From positions 248,001 through 312,000 of the forward strand of contig NZ_JBHUER010000010.1 of NCBI RefSeq assembly GCF_042681025.1: a stretch of DNA of 64,000 nucleotides, given 5' to 3'. The notes under the pieces are model-generated. The model did no database searches, was not told where the DNA came from, and saw only the letters and a list, made by a program, of their open reading frames with translations. Positions within the stretch are counted from its first letter, which is position 1; each line of letters begins with the position of its first letter. Of the stretch, positions 50,431 through 57,688 are shown in pieces. The translations under genes and the position numbers were made by a program. Source of the stretch: Methylopila henanensis. Its GTDB lineage: Bacteria; Pseudomonadota; Alphaproteobacteria; Rhizobiales; Methylopilaceae.

Positions 50431-50736
50431 TTACGAGCCGGGCTTCGCGACCGAAGCGTCGGCCTGGACCGCCGGCTGGGCGGCGAGCCAGACGCCGTTG
50501 GCCGCGGTCAGGAGGTAGCGGCTTTCGCGCTGGACCTCGGCGAGGCTGGTGGCGCGGCCGGCGACCGCGACATGCATCGCGCCGACGGTGCCGGCCGACT
50601 GGGTCGAGGCCGCGTCGGCCGCGCTGACCCGGAACGGGGCCTTCGGTGCGTCGACGTTGGAGGTCAGGTCGCTGGCGAGCGCCGGAGCGGAGACGAGGGC
50701 CGCCAGAACGGCGGCGATGGAAGCGGTGCGGATCAT
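50431..50736 (-). CDS. Small exported protein A, hypothetical
   Basis: A 101-residue protein with a signal peptide (MIRTASIAAVLAALVSAPALA, cleavage ALA-SD). The mature part of about 80 residues contains no cysteine and no known motif (AGTVGAMHVAVAGRATSLAEVQRESRYLLTAANG). Its promoter region and first codons resemble those of the gene at 53605-53934 closely, though the mature proteins differ. It is convergent with flhA. Reality is supported by the signal peptide and the shared upstream sequence. Confidence 0.7.
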   Translation of the reverse strand: MIRTASIAAVLAALVSAPALASDLTSNVDAPKAPFRVSAADAASTQSAGTVGAMHVAVAGRATSLAEVQRESRYLLTAANGVWLAAQPAVQADASVAKPGS

Positions 50737-50857
50737 GGCTCAGGTCCTTGAAGCTGCGCGGCGGGGCCGACCCCGCCGTCTCTTGGACCGTAATTTGCTA
50801 CCGCCCTTTTCATGAATCAAACCGATCGGTTCGATACTGACTATCGACCACGTCGAT
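50734..50857. repeat. Copy A of a duplicated divergent promoter region
   Basis: This stretch aligns almost without gaps to 53932-54058. Shared blocks include the reversed start codon of the small gene (GATCATGG), the 5' leader GCGCGGCGGG, CATGAATC, the palindromic AACCGAT core and a block encoding I-D-H-V/I-D. The distance from start codon to CATGAATC is 77 bases here and 80 in copy B. Confidence 0.65.
50815..50835. promoter_or_regulatory. Palindromic LysR-type operator, copy A
   Basis: The 21-base site AATCAAACCGATCGGTTCGAT has a dyad TCAAACCGA/TCGGTTCGA with one mismatch. It differs from the site at 54016 at only four positions and lies about 80 bp upstream of the small exported-protein gene. 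Confidence 0.5.
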
Positions 50858-50869
50858 GACACGTACGAC
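50834..50869 (+). pseudogene. Remnant of the 5' end of a LysR-type regulator gene
   Basis: Reading from 50834 gives ILTIDHVDDTYD, which aligns with MRSIDHIDLSRFD, the first residues of the intact LysR protein at 54035. The initial ATG is ATA and the similarity fades after about 12 codons. It lies at the same distance from the shared operator as in the intact copy. The rest of the gene is absent; the DUF1275 gene ends 32 bases further on. Confidence 0.5.
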
Positions 50870-50900
50870 GGAAGTCTAACCCCCTCCGGGCTCTCGCGTT

Positions 50901-51581
50901 TCAGCCGCCTTCCGTCGCCTTCCGGCTCGCCACGGCGAAGGTCAGCAGCGACACGACCGGCGCCGGCGCGAAGCACCACAGCGGCGCGGCGACGAAAACC
51001 AGCGCTCCCGCGCCGCAGCCGATCGCGAAAGCGGCGACGCTCAGCCCCGTCGGCCCGAGCCGCTTCTTCGCCGCCGCCCGCGCCTCCGGCCGGATCGGCC
51101 GCATCAGGTCGCCGAGGTCGACCATCATCTGAGTCGTGGGGCCGGTCATCACGGTCGAGGGCGGCAGGCTCGCGAGCCGGACGCGATGCACCGCGTTCTG
51201 GATCGCCATGGCGGCGACCAGCGCGCCGCCGGTCGCGAGCGCCGGCCAGGCGTCGCCGTCCGGGAACGGGCCGAGCCGGACCGAGAGCACGGCCGCGGCG
51301 ACCAGAAGGACGGCCTGAAGCGCGAACATGATCCGCGTCACCGGCCAGCCCCTGCGCTCCATGCCGATCCCGGCGAGGCGCGCCACGAGCACGACCACGC
51401 AGAACAGCGGCAGCGCCAGAAGCTTGGCGAGCACGCCGGTCGCGCCCATGGCGACCGCCGCGCCGAGCGTGACGAAATTGCCGGTGACATGAGTCGTGAA
51501 CAGGCCGTGCAACGCGAGGAAGCCCGCCGCGTCCACATAGCCGGCGTTGAAGCTGAGCAGTACGAGGAGGAGGAGCCTCAT
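50901..51581 (-). CDS. DUF1275 (YoaK-like) membrane protein
   Basis: A 226-residue membrane protein with six hydrophobic segments. It starts MRLLLLVLLSFNAGYVDAAGFLALHGLFTTHVTGNFVTLG, the typical DUF1275 opening with GYVDAxGFL and FxTHxTGN, and has QNAVHRVRLASLPPSTVMTGPTTQMMVDLG in the second half. Members are found widely but have no assigned function; transport is assumed. The ATG at 51581 lacks a clear ribosome-binding site but starts the conserved block. The downstream end lies beside the LysR remnant. Confidence 0.9.
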   Translation of the reverse strand: MRLLLLVLLSFNAGYVDAAGFLALHGLFTTHVTGNFVTLGAAVAMGATGVLAKLLALPLFCVVVLVARLAGIGMERRGWPVTRIMFALQAVLLVAAAVLSVRLGPFPDGDAWPALATGGALVAAMAIQNAVHRVRLASLPPSTVMTGPTTQMMVDLGDLMRPIRPEARAAAKKRLGPTGLSVAAFAIGCGAGALVFVAAPLWCFAPAPVVSLLTFAVASRKATEGG

Positions 51582-51627
51582 GGCCCGAAGTGGACGGCGC
51601 GGCGGCCGCGACGTCAATCCCGATCCG

Positions 51628-52620
51628 TCACTCCGCGAGCTGATAGGTGACGGGCAGCCAGCGATAGGCGCTCCCCGCCCGCTCCACGAAGCCGAGCGAG
51701 GGAAACGACGTGTGATAGCCCAGCACCGGCAGCCGTTCCGCCGCCGCCATCTCGTAGACGCGCCGGCGCGTCGCCGCGCCTTCCGCTTTGTCCATGTCGA
51801 ACAGCGCGCTCCATTCGGGATGCGCGAGCGACGCCACCTCGTGATGGGCGCAGTCGCCCCAGACGAGCAGCCGCTTTCCCTCGCTCTCGAGATGGTAGGC
51901 GAGATGCCCCGGCGTGTGGCCGTGGGCCGCGACGGCGCCGATTCCCGGCGCGACCTCGTCGCCGGGCTTGAGGAAAGTGGTCCGCGCGGCGAGCGGCGGC
52001 ATGAACTTGCGGAACAGCAGCGCGGAGTTGCGTTCAACCCCGCCCTTCGGCGCGCCGAGGCGGGCGTCGTCGGCCCAGAAGGCGTGCTCGCGCGCGCCTA
52101 AGGCGTAGCGGGCGTTGGGGAACGCCGCCGCCCCCGCCTCCATCAGCCCGCCGATGTGGTCGACGTGGCAATGGGTCAGCGCGACGACGTCGATGTCCCC
52201 GGGCGTGACGCCCGCCGCCCTGAGGCTGTCGATCAGCCGGCCCCCGGCCGGGCGCGGGACGAAGCCTTCCGCGCCGTTGCCGGCGTCGATCAGCACGAGC
52301 TCCCGGCCCGTGTTGACCACGACCGGGCTGAAGCCCGGCCGGAACCGGGCCGGCGGCAGCAGGTTCGCGCGCATCAGCGCCTCCACCTCCTCCTTCGGCC
52401 GGTCCTCGCCGACGATCGGCCACGGGCCGTCGATCATCGCGTCGGCGTCGCTGAGGACGGTGATCTCGAAGGCGCCGAGCGTCAGGCGGCGGAAGGCGGG
52501 CTCCGCCGGCCCGAGCCGCGGCGCCGCCGCGGTGGCTGGTCTTGCCCGCAGCAGGGCTGGCGCGGCCAGAAGGCCGATCGCGACGGCGCGGCGGGTGACG
52601 CCCTCGGTGGACTTGCGCAT
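51628..52620 (-). CDS. Exported metallo-beta-lactamase-fold hydrolase
   Basis: A 330-residue protein with a twin-arginine-like leader (TRRAVAIGLLAAPALLRA, residues about 9-27). The zinc motif is THCHVDHIGG (HxHxDH), with further metal ligands in AAHGHTPGHLAYHL (His) and LLVWGDCAHH (Asp). The mixture resembles secreted lactonase or arylsulfatase-like MBL proteins, possibly quorum-quenching, but the substrate is not known. The ATG at 52620 begins the signal sequence. It is divergent from an AraC-family regulator gene, 64 bp away. Confidence 0.88.
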   Translation of the reverse strand: MRKSTEGVTRRAVAIGLLAAPALLRARPATAAAPRLGPAEPAFRRLTLGAFEITVLSDADAMIDGPWPIVGEDRPKEEVEALMRANLLPPARFRPGFSPVVVNTGRELVLIDAGNGAEGFVPRPAGGRLIDSLRAAGVTPGDIDVVALTHCHVDHIGGLMEAGAAAFPNARYALGAREHAFWADDARLGAPKGGVERNSALLFRKFMPPLAARTTFLKPGDEVAPGIGAVAAHGHTPGHLAYHLESEGKRLLVWGDCAHHEVASLAHPEWSALFDMDKAEGAATRRRVYEMAAAERLPVLGYHTSFPSLGFVERAGSAYRWLPVTYQLAE

Positions 52621-52684
52621 GGTCGGCCTCGGCTCGATGGTGGTCGGACAAGGTCGAGCCATACGGCCGTCGGGAGGATCGCGC

Positions 52685-53470
52685 TTGTACGAAGCCGCTG
52701 CGGCCGCGCCTGGGCCGGCGGCGCTCGGGCCGCTGTGGCGGCTCGGCGCCGGGCGCACGCTGTTCGTCGGCCCGCTGGTCTACAACGCGCCGCACCAGCA
52801 TGGCGCGCCGGTGTTCCTGTCGAGCCTGGGAGGGCCGTTCGGCCTGAGGCTGCCGGGAGGCGGCTGGCTCGCCTGCGAGGCCGCGATGATCCCCGCCGGC
52901 GTGGTGCACGAACTGCGCCTCGACGGCGAGCCGGTGTTCGTCCTCTACGCGGAGCCGGACGCCGGCGGTCCGGCGGCGCTGGCGAGCCTCGTCGCGGCGC
53001 CTTCCGAGCGCGACGGGGTCCTCGTCGGCCGCTCCATGGTCCAGACGTTCGCCCGCGAGCTGCACGAGCGCCGGGACGCGCTCGACTTCGTGGACGAGGG
53101 CCTCGACGACGCGCTGGCCTTCGCGCAGGCCCGCGCGCGCCGGGCGATCGACCCGCGGGTCGCGGCGACCGCGCGCGCGCTCGACCGCGCCGGGGCGCCG
53201 CTCGATCGGCTGGCGCGCTCGGCGGGGCTGTCGCCCTCAAGATTGCAGCATCTGTTCACGCAGGAGGTCGGCGTCCCGTTCCGGCGCTACCGCGCCTGGG
53301 CGCGCATGCGCCGCGCGATCGCCGAGATCGTGGAAGGCTCGAACTTCACCACCGCGGCCCATGCGGCCGGGTTCGCGGACCAGGCCCATTTCGCGCGCCA
53401 TTTCCGCGCGACCTTCGGCGCGGCGGCATCCGTCAGCCTGACGAAGCCGCGCGCCCCGGCGGGGCGGTGA
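52685..53470 (+). CDS. AraC family transcriptional regulator
   Basis: A 261-residue regulator. An N-terminal cupin-like sensing domain (residues about 10-150; VGPLVYNAPHQHGAPVFL, with a His-x-His) is followed by a double helix-turn-helix: LDRLARSAGLSPSRLQHLFTQEVGVPFRRYRAWARMRRA and NFTTAAHAAGFADQAHFARHFRATFG. The start is proposed as the TTG at 52685, since GGAGGA lies six bases upstream; the ATG at 52637 (MVVGQGR) is an alternative. It is divergent from the exported metallo-hydrolase gene, which it may regulate. Confidence 0.85.
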   Translation: MYEAAAAAPGPAALGPLWRLGAGRTLFVGPLVYNAPHQHGAPVFLSSLGGPFGLRLPGGGWLACEAAMIPAGVVHELRLDGEPVFVLYAEPDAGGPAALASLVAAPSERDGVLVGRSMVQTFARELHERRDALDFVDEGLDDALAFAQARARRAIDPRVAATARALDRAGAPLDRLARSAGLSPSRLQHLFTQEVGVPFRRYRAWARMRRAIAEIVEGSNFTTAAHAAGFADQAHFARHFRATFGAAASVSLTKPRAPAGR

Positions 53471-53565
53471 ACCGATCGCCGGTCCGCCCCGTACAGGCAG
53501 CCGGCGCTGGGCCCCAACCCCTGCCGCCGATCCTAGACCTCCAGTGCCCCCCGGAGGTCGCGGCG

Positions 53566-53594
53566 GCGGGCGCTCCGCGACGTGGAGCGCCCGC
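53566..53594. terminator. Bidirectional terminator hairpin between araC-type gene and small gene B
   Basis: Perfect 11-base arms GCGGGCGCTCC and GGAGCGCCCGC with a seven-base loop. It lies between the convergent stops at 53470 and 53605. Confidence 0.6.
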
Positions 53595-53604
53595 TCGCGC
53601 CCGG

Positions 53605-53934
53605 TCAGTTGGTGCCCGGCGCGCCGATGAAGACGCGGTCGCCCTCGCGGAAGATCTCGACCGAGGTGGCGGGCTGTCCGAGCTCCTGCGGAGCGGAGAC
53701 CAGAACCCGCTGGCCGGCGGCGAGAGTCGTCTCGAAGCGCAGCGAGGGGGAGTCCGCCTTGCGGGCGATGCCGGCGACGACGCGGTAGCCTGCGGGCGAC
53801 ACCGTGTAGTAGGCGATGCCGGCGCGGGCGCCGAGCTCGATGCGGCTCGCCGCGCCCGGCTGCAGCTCGACGGCCGAAGCCGAGGCGGTCAGACCGGCGA
53901 GGACGGCGGCGGCGGTTGCGATACGAGTGATCAT
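53605..53934 (-). CDS. Small exported protein B, hypothetical
   Basis: A 109-residue protein with a signal peptide (MITRIATAAAVLAGLTASASA, cleavage ASA-VE). The mature beta-rich domain has no cysteine (SRIELGARAGIAYYTVSPAGYRVVAG). ATG 53934 is chosen over 53943 because GGAAG is nine bases upstream of it. It is transcribed divergently from a LysR-family gene, from a promoter region that also exists at 50.7-50.9 kb. Regulation by that LysR protein is likely; function is unknown. Confidence 0.75.
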   Translation of the reverse strand: MITRIATAAAVLAGLTASASAVELQPGAASRIELGARAGIAYYTVSPAGYRVVAGIARKADSPSLRFETTLAAGQRVLVSAPQELGQPATSVEIFREGDRVFIGAPGTN

Positions 53935-54058
53935 GGTGGTCATCTTCCGGATGGGGCGCGGCGGGACGATCCCGTGCCGCTGTCTGAGGCCGAAGATGCC
54001 TATCCTTTCGTCATGAATCCAACCGATTGGATCGATGCGCTCTATTGACCATATCGAT
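53932..54058. repeat. Copy B of a duplicated divergent promoter region, with intact LysR gene
   Basis: This is the partner of 50734-50857, containing the start of small gene B, the leader GCGCGGCGGG, CATGAATC, the AACCGAT palindrome and the start of the LysR gene. Here both divergent genes are intact, so this copy is probably closer to the original state. Confidence 0.65.
54016..54036. promoter_or_regulatory. Palindromic LysR-type operator, copy B
   Basis: AATCCAACCGATTGGATCGAT contains the dyad ATCCAA-CCGA-TTGGAT. It touches the LysR start codon at 54035 and is about 80 bp upstream of small gene B. The position suits autoregulation plus control of the divergent gene, the standard LysR layout. 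Confidence 0.55.
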
Positions 54059-55000
54059 TTAAGCCGCTTCGACCTCAACCTGCTCGTCGCCTTCGACGCG
54101 CTGATGACGGAGCGCAGCGTCACGCGCGCCGCGGTGCGGCTGGGGCTCGGGCAGTCCGCGACCAGCCACGCGCTGGCGCGGCTGCGGGCGCTGTTCGGCG
54201 ACGAGCTTCTGATCCGCGGTCCGAACGGCATGCAGCCGACGCCGCGGGCGTTGGATCTGGTGGAGCCGGTGCGCTCGGCGCTGGCGCAGGTCACGTCCAT
54301 CGTGGCGCGGGACGACGCGTTCGATCCCGCGACCTCCGACCGCACCTTCGTCATCGGCATGCCGGACAGCACCGAGGTGCTGCTGATCCCGTCGCTGCTC
54401 GCGCATCTGCGCGAGATCGCGCCCGGCGTGCGGCTGCTCATACGGAGCATCGACCGCATCCGCATCCTGCAGGACCTCGACGCCGACCGGGTGGAGCTCG
54501 GCATCGGCCTGTTCGACGACGGCGGGCTGCAGCACAAGCGCCGGCTGCTGCACCGCGACAGCTACGTCTGCATCTTCAACGCCGGCCTGGTGGGGATCGA
54601 GCCGCCGATCACCATCGAGGACTATGTCCGCCTGCCGCATGTGCTGACGAGCCTGGTCGAGAGCGCGCACGGCGTGGTCGACGACGCGCTCGCCAAGATC
54701 GGGCTCAGCCGCGTGATCGCGCTGACCTCGCCGCGCTTCACCGCCGTGCCCTTCGTGGTGAAGCAGGCGCCGGTCATCGCCACCATGCACGCGCGGGTGG
54801 CGCGCTTCTTCGCCGACGCGCTCGACCTGACGGTGAGCCCCGCGCCGATCCTGCTGCCGGACGTCTCAGTGTCGATGATCTGGCACGCCTCCTACGACGG
54901 CGACGCCGGCCACCGCTGGCTGCGCGACACGATCCGGAAGCTGAGTGACTCCCGGCCGCCCAGCCTCAATCTCTGGCTCAGCAAGGCCGACGAGGAATAA
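54035..55000 (+). CDS. LysR family transcriptional regulator, NodD-like branch
   Basis: A 321-residue regulator. The winged helix-turn-helix is at residues about 8-68 (DLNLLVAFDALMTERSVTRAAVRLGLGQSATSHALARLR), followed by a linker helix and a type 2 periplasmic-binding-like effector domain (about 95-305). The start IDHIDLSRFDLNLL is typical of the NodD/PA2206 group. It probably binds the palindrome at 54016-54036 and, by similarity, the one at 50815-50835. The inducer is unknown. Confidence 0.93.
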   Translation: MRSIDHIDLSRFDLNLLVAFDALMTERSVTRAAVRLGLGQSATSHALARLRALFGDELLIRGPNGMQPTPRALDLVEPVRSALAQVTSIVARDDAFDPATSDRTFVIGMPDSTEVLLIPSLLAHLREIAPGVRLLIRSIDRIRILQDLDADRVELGIGLFDDGGLQHKRRLLHRDSYVCIFNAGLVGIEPPITIEDYVRLPHVLTSLVESAHGVVDDALAKIGLSRVIALTSPRFTAVPFVVKQAPVIATMHARVARFFADALDLTVSPAPILLPDVSVSMIWHASYDGDAGHRWLRDTIRKLSDSRPPSLNLWLSKADEE

Positions 55001-55101
55001 GGCCGGGGCGTCGCCTCATCCGCGCGCCGCGCCCCCGCCACGCAATGGACTCAATTGCGGCCGATCAAGAGCGTTCGTGCGACGGCGTAGGGACGCGAAG
55101 C

Positions 55102-56163
55102 GTGAAGGCAGGGCTGTTCGGGATCGCCATGGCGGTCGCATGCGCGCATGGCGCCTCGGCGCAGAGCGCGCCCGCGGACGCCGCGAGATTCGACGCCATC
55201 GTCGCGAAGCATTCCTCCGCGAACGGCGTGCCGGAACGCCTCGTGCGCCGCGTCATCATGCGCGAGAGCCGCTACAACCCGCGCGCCTACAACCGCGGCC
55301 ATTACGGCATGATGCAGATCAAGCACGCGACCGCGAAGTCCATGGGCTATCAGGGCGACGCGTCCGGCCTGTTCGACGCCGACACCAACCTCGCCTACGC
55401 CGTGCGCTACCTCGCCGGCGCCTACAAGGTGGCGGGCGGCGACGAGGACAAGGCGGTCCGCTTCTACGCCAGCGGCTACTATTACGACGCCAAGCGCAAG
55501 GGCATGCTCGCCGCGATCGGCCTCGGCCGGAACGGCAAGTTCGGGCCTCCGCCCGCCCAAGTCGCGGCGGCGACGCCTCCCGCGACCGCCCCGGCGCCCG
55601 CCGCGCGGGTCGAGACGCGCATCGCGTCGACGACCCCGGCCGCGCCGCCGGCTCCGCGCGTGATCGGCGCCGACGCGCGTCCGGTCCTGGCCTCCGTGGC
55701 CCCGGTCGCTCCCGCCGCCGTTCCGGTTCCGCCCGTGGCGGCGACGCGGCCGGCCGCCACGACCTCGCCCGCCGCCAACGCCCGCGTGGCGGGCGCGGCC
55801 GACGCGATCGGCGGCCTGTCGCGGGTCGCGGCGGTCCAGCCGGCCTCGCCCGTTCGCGAGGCGCAGGCCTACGCCGGCTCGCGCGCGCTCGGCGCGCCGG
55901 CCGAACTCGTCGACATGGCGACGCCTGCACGCGCGGGCGCCGTAGCGGTTCCGCTTCCGCCGACCGCTCCGCGCCAGACCGCCGCAGCGACGCCCGTCGC
56001 CGTTCCGGCGACGGCGGCCGTGCGGGCCACGGCGGCGACGCAGACCGCAGCCGTCGTCGCGCCGTTGCCGCCCGAGCGGGAGCCGCAGATCGTCACCGGC
56101 GCGATCGAGCCGGCGGCGGTCGCCCCGCGGGCGAAGCCCCGCCGCTTCGGCCCGCCGAAGTAG
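55102..56163 (+). CDS. Lytic transglycosylase (SLT domain) with Ala/Pro-rich tail
   Basis: A 353-residue exported protein. After a signal peptide (residues 1-20, cleaved near ASA-QS), an SLT domain of about 110 residues carries the catalytic Glu55 in VIMRESRYNPRAYNRGHYGMMQIKHATAKSMGY, followed by NLAYAVRYLAGAY. It cleaves peptidoglycan to 1,6-anhydro products. The remaining 210 residues are low-complexity Ala/Pro/Val, likely a wall-spanning or disordered tail. The GTG at 55102 is preferred over ATG 55045 because it starts the signal peptide. Confidence 0.88.
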   Translation: MKAGLFGIAMAVACAHGASAQSAPADAARFDAIVAKHSSANGVPERLVRRVIMRESRYNPRAYNRGHYGMMQIKHATAKSMGYQGDASGLFDADTNLAYAVRYLAGAYKVAGGDEDKAVRFYASGYYYDAKRKGMLAAIGLGRNGKFGPPPAQVAAATPPATAPAPAARVETRIASTTPAAPPAPRVIGADARPVLASVAPVAPAAVPVPPVAATRPAATTSPAANARVAGAADAIGGLSRVAAVQPASPVREAQAYAGSRALGAPAELVDMATPARAGAVAVPLPPTAPRQTAAATPVAVPATAAVRATAATQTAAVVAPLPPEREPQIVTGAIEPAAVAPRAKPRRFGPPK

Positions 56164-56170
56164 CCGTCGC

Positions 56171-56599
56171 TCAAACGACCACCGTCAGCTTCACGTCGAG
56201 ATTGCCGCGCGTCGCCTCCGAATAGGGGCAGACCACATGCGCGCGCGCCACGAGGTCCTCGGCCGTCCCTTGGTCGAGGCCGGGCAGCGAGACCTCGAGC
56301 GCCACGTCGATGCCGAAACCCTTGCCGTCGTCGCGCGGGCCGAAGCCAACCGTTGACGTCACGTTGGCGTCCGCCGGAACCGCGATCTTGTCGCGCCCGC
56401 CGACGAAGCGCACCGCGCCGAGGAAGCACGCGGCGTAGCCGACCGCGAAAAGCTGCTCGGGGTTGGTCCCCTCCCCGCCCGCGCCGCCCATCTGCTTCGG
56501 AACCGACAGCGAGACGGCGAGATTGCCGTCGAGCGTCGCAGACTTGCCGTCGCGCCCGCCGCCGGTCGCGCGCGCCTGGGTGGAATAGATGATCTTCAT
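56171..56599 (-). CDS. ohr: Organic hydroperoxide resistance protein (Ohr/OsmC family)
   Basis: A 142-residue OsmC-fold peroxidase. The two reactive cysteines are Cys58 (FAVGYAACFLGAV) and Cys124 (HVVCPYSEATRGN), and the N-terminal half has the Ohr-type STQARATGGGRDGKS and GTNPEQLFAVGYAACF. Ohr reduces organic hydroperoxides, using lipoylated proteins as electron donors. The ATG at 56599 follows AGGAGAC. It is divergent from the ohrR-like gene with two operator palindromes between them. Confidence 0.93.
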   Translation of the reverse strand: MKIIYSTQARATGGGRDGKSATLDGNLAVSLSVPKQMGGAGGEGTNPEQLFAVGYAACFLGAVRFVGGRDKIAVPADANVTSTVGFGPRDDGKGFGIDVALEVSLPGLDQGTAEDLVARAHVVCPYSEATRGNLDVKLTVVV

Positions 56600-56675
56600 C
56601 GAACGTCTCCTGTTGGACGAGGCTCTGGAACGACCGTGACCCGGCCGCGACCCATTCCTTATCTCACACGATTTG

Positions 56676-56687
56676 ATCGTACACGAT
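56676..56687. promoter_or_regulatory. OhrR-type operator 1
   Basis: The palindrome ATCGT-AC-ACGAT lies 77 bp upstream of the ohr start, in an AT-rich intergenic patch. Its centre (AC) and half-site layout equal those of the second site at 56731. Confidence 0.5.
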
Positions 56688-56730
56688 ATATATACACACA
56701 TGGCTGACCAGCCCTATCGCATGGGATTAT

Positions 56731-56742
56731 ATCGCACGCGAT
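56731..56742. promoter_or_regulatory. OhrR-type operator 2
   Basis: The palindrome ATCGC-AC-GCGAT ends 25 bp before the ohrR start and is 55 bp (about five helical turns) from site 1. Two sites on the same helix face would suit cooperative binding and autorepression. Confidence 0.5.
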
Positions 56743-56767
56743 CTATCATCTGTGGCATGATGCGCGC

Positions 56768-57208
56768 ATGTCCGCGCCCTCCCTCAGCCTCGACGAGTTC
56801 GTCTGTTTCGCGATCTACACCGCGAACGGCGCCTTCAACCGCGCCTACAAGCCGGCGCTCGACGCCATCGGCCTGACCTATCCCCAGTACCTGGCGATGG
56901 TGGCGCTGTGGGCGAAGGACGGCGTGACCGTCGGCGCGCTCGGCGAACAGCTCTTTCTGGAATCGAACACGCTGACGCCGCTGCTGAAGCGGCTGGAGGC
57001 CGCGGGGCTCGTCACCCGCCGTCGGGACGCCGAAGACGAGCGGCAGGTCCGCGTGCATCTCACGGACGAAGGCCGCGCGTTGCGCCTGAAGGCCGCGAGC
57101 GTGCCCGAGAGCATCGTCGGCGCGCTCGGCTCGGCCGCCGCCCCGGAGGACATCGGACGCCTGCGCGACGAGATCGCCCGGCTCAGAGACGCCCTGAACG
57201 GACGCTGA
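56768..57208 (+). CDS. ohrR: OhrR-like MarR family redox repressor
   Basis: A 146-residue MarR-type winged-helix protein. The OhrR landmark is the N-terminal LDEFVCFAIYTANGAFNRAYKP with redox-sensing Cys13, followed by the recognition helix FLESNTLTPLLKRLEAAGLVTRRRDAEDERQVRVHLTDEG. Oxidation of the Cys by organic peroxide releases the repressor and induces ohr. No other Cys is present, so it belongs to the one-cysteine type that uses a thiol cofactor. It is divergent from ohr with the palindromes described nearby. Confidence 0.92.
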   Translation: MSAPSLSLDEFVCFAIYTANGAFNRAYKPALDAIGLTYPQYLAMVALWAKDGVTVGALGEQLFLESNTLTPLLKRLEAAGLVTRRRDAEDERQVRVHLTDEGRALRLKAASVPESIVGALGSAAAPEDIGRLRDEIARLRDALNGR

Positions 57209-57241
57209 TCGAATCGTGAAGGGATGGCCCGCGGGCCAGCC

Positions 57242-57667
57242 TCAGCTCGCGCGCAGCTCGACGGGCGTCAGCCCGATGCGGTCCATCTCGGCCTGGTCAC
57301 GGGCGGCTTCGGCGAGCTTTTCGCGCGCGGTGTCGCGCTCCTCGAGGATCTCGATCTTCTTGAGCTCCTCGAACGCCTCGGCAAGCGCTCCTTGCGCGTC
57401 GGCGAGCTGGCCGCGCAGCTCGTCGGCGGAGCGCATCAGATTGTCGCGCCGAACCTTCGCCGCCTTGGCGTAGGTCGGATAGGCGTAGTGGGCGACGTCA
57501 TGGATGCCCGCCCGCTCCTGCTCCTGCGCGATCTCGCGGTCGAGGTCGCCGGCCATGCGCTCGAATTCGGCGATCATGGATTCGATCTGCGCCGCCTGCC
57601 GACGTTTTTCGTCGACCTGGAAGCGCTTGAGCTTGAGCAGGGTGTCTCTGGATTTCATGTCGGACAT
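57242..57667 (-). CDS. fliJ: Flagellar export protein FliJ
   Basis: A 141-residue, almost entirely alpha-helical coiled-coil protein (MSDMKSRDTLLKLKRFQVDEKRRQAAQIESMIAEFERMAGDLD). Sequence conservation in FliJ is low, but length, helicity and position immediately downstream of fliI are decisive. FliJ couples the FliI ATPase to the FlhA export gate. The alternative start MKSRD (57658) is also possible. Confidence 0.88.
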   Translation of the reverse strand: MSDMKSRDTLLKLKRFQVDEKRRQAAQIESMIAEFERMAGDLDREIAQEQERAGIHDVAHYAYPTYAKAAKVRRDNLMRSADELRGQLADAQGALAEAFEELKKIEILEERDTAREKLAEAARDQAEMDRIGLTPVELRAS

Positions 57668-57688
57668 GGAAGCACACGCGGGTTAGCG

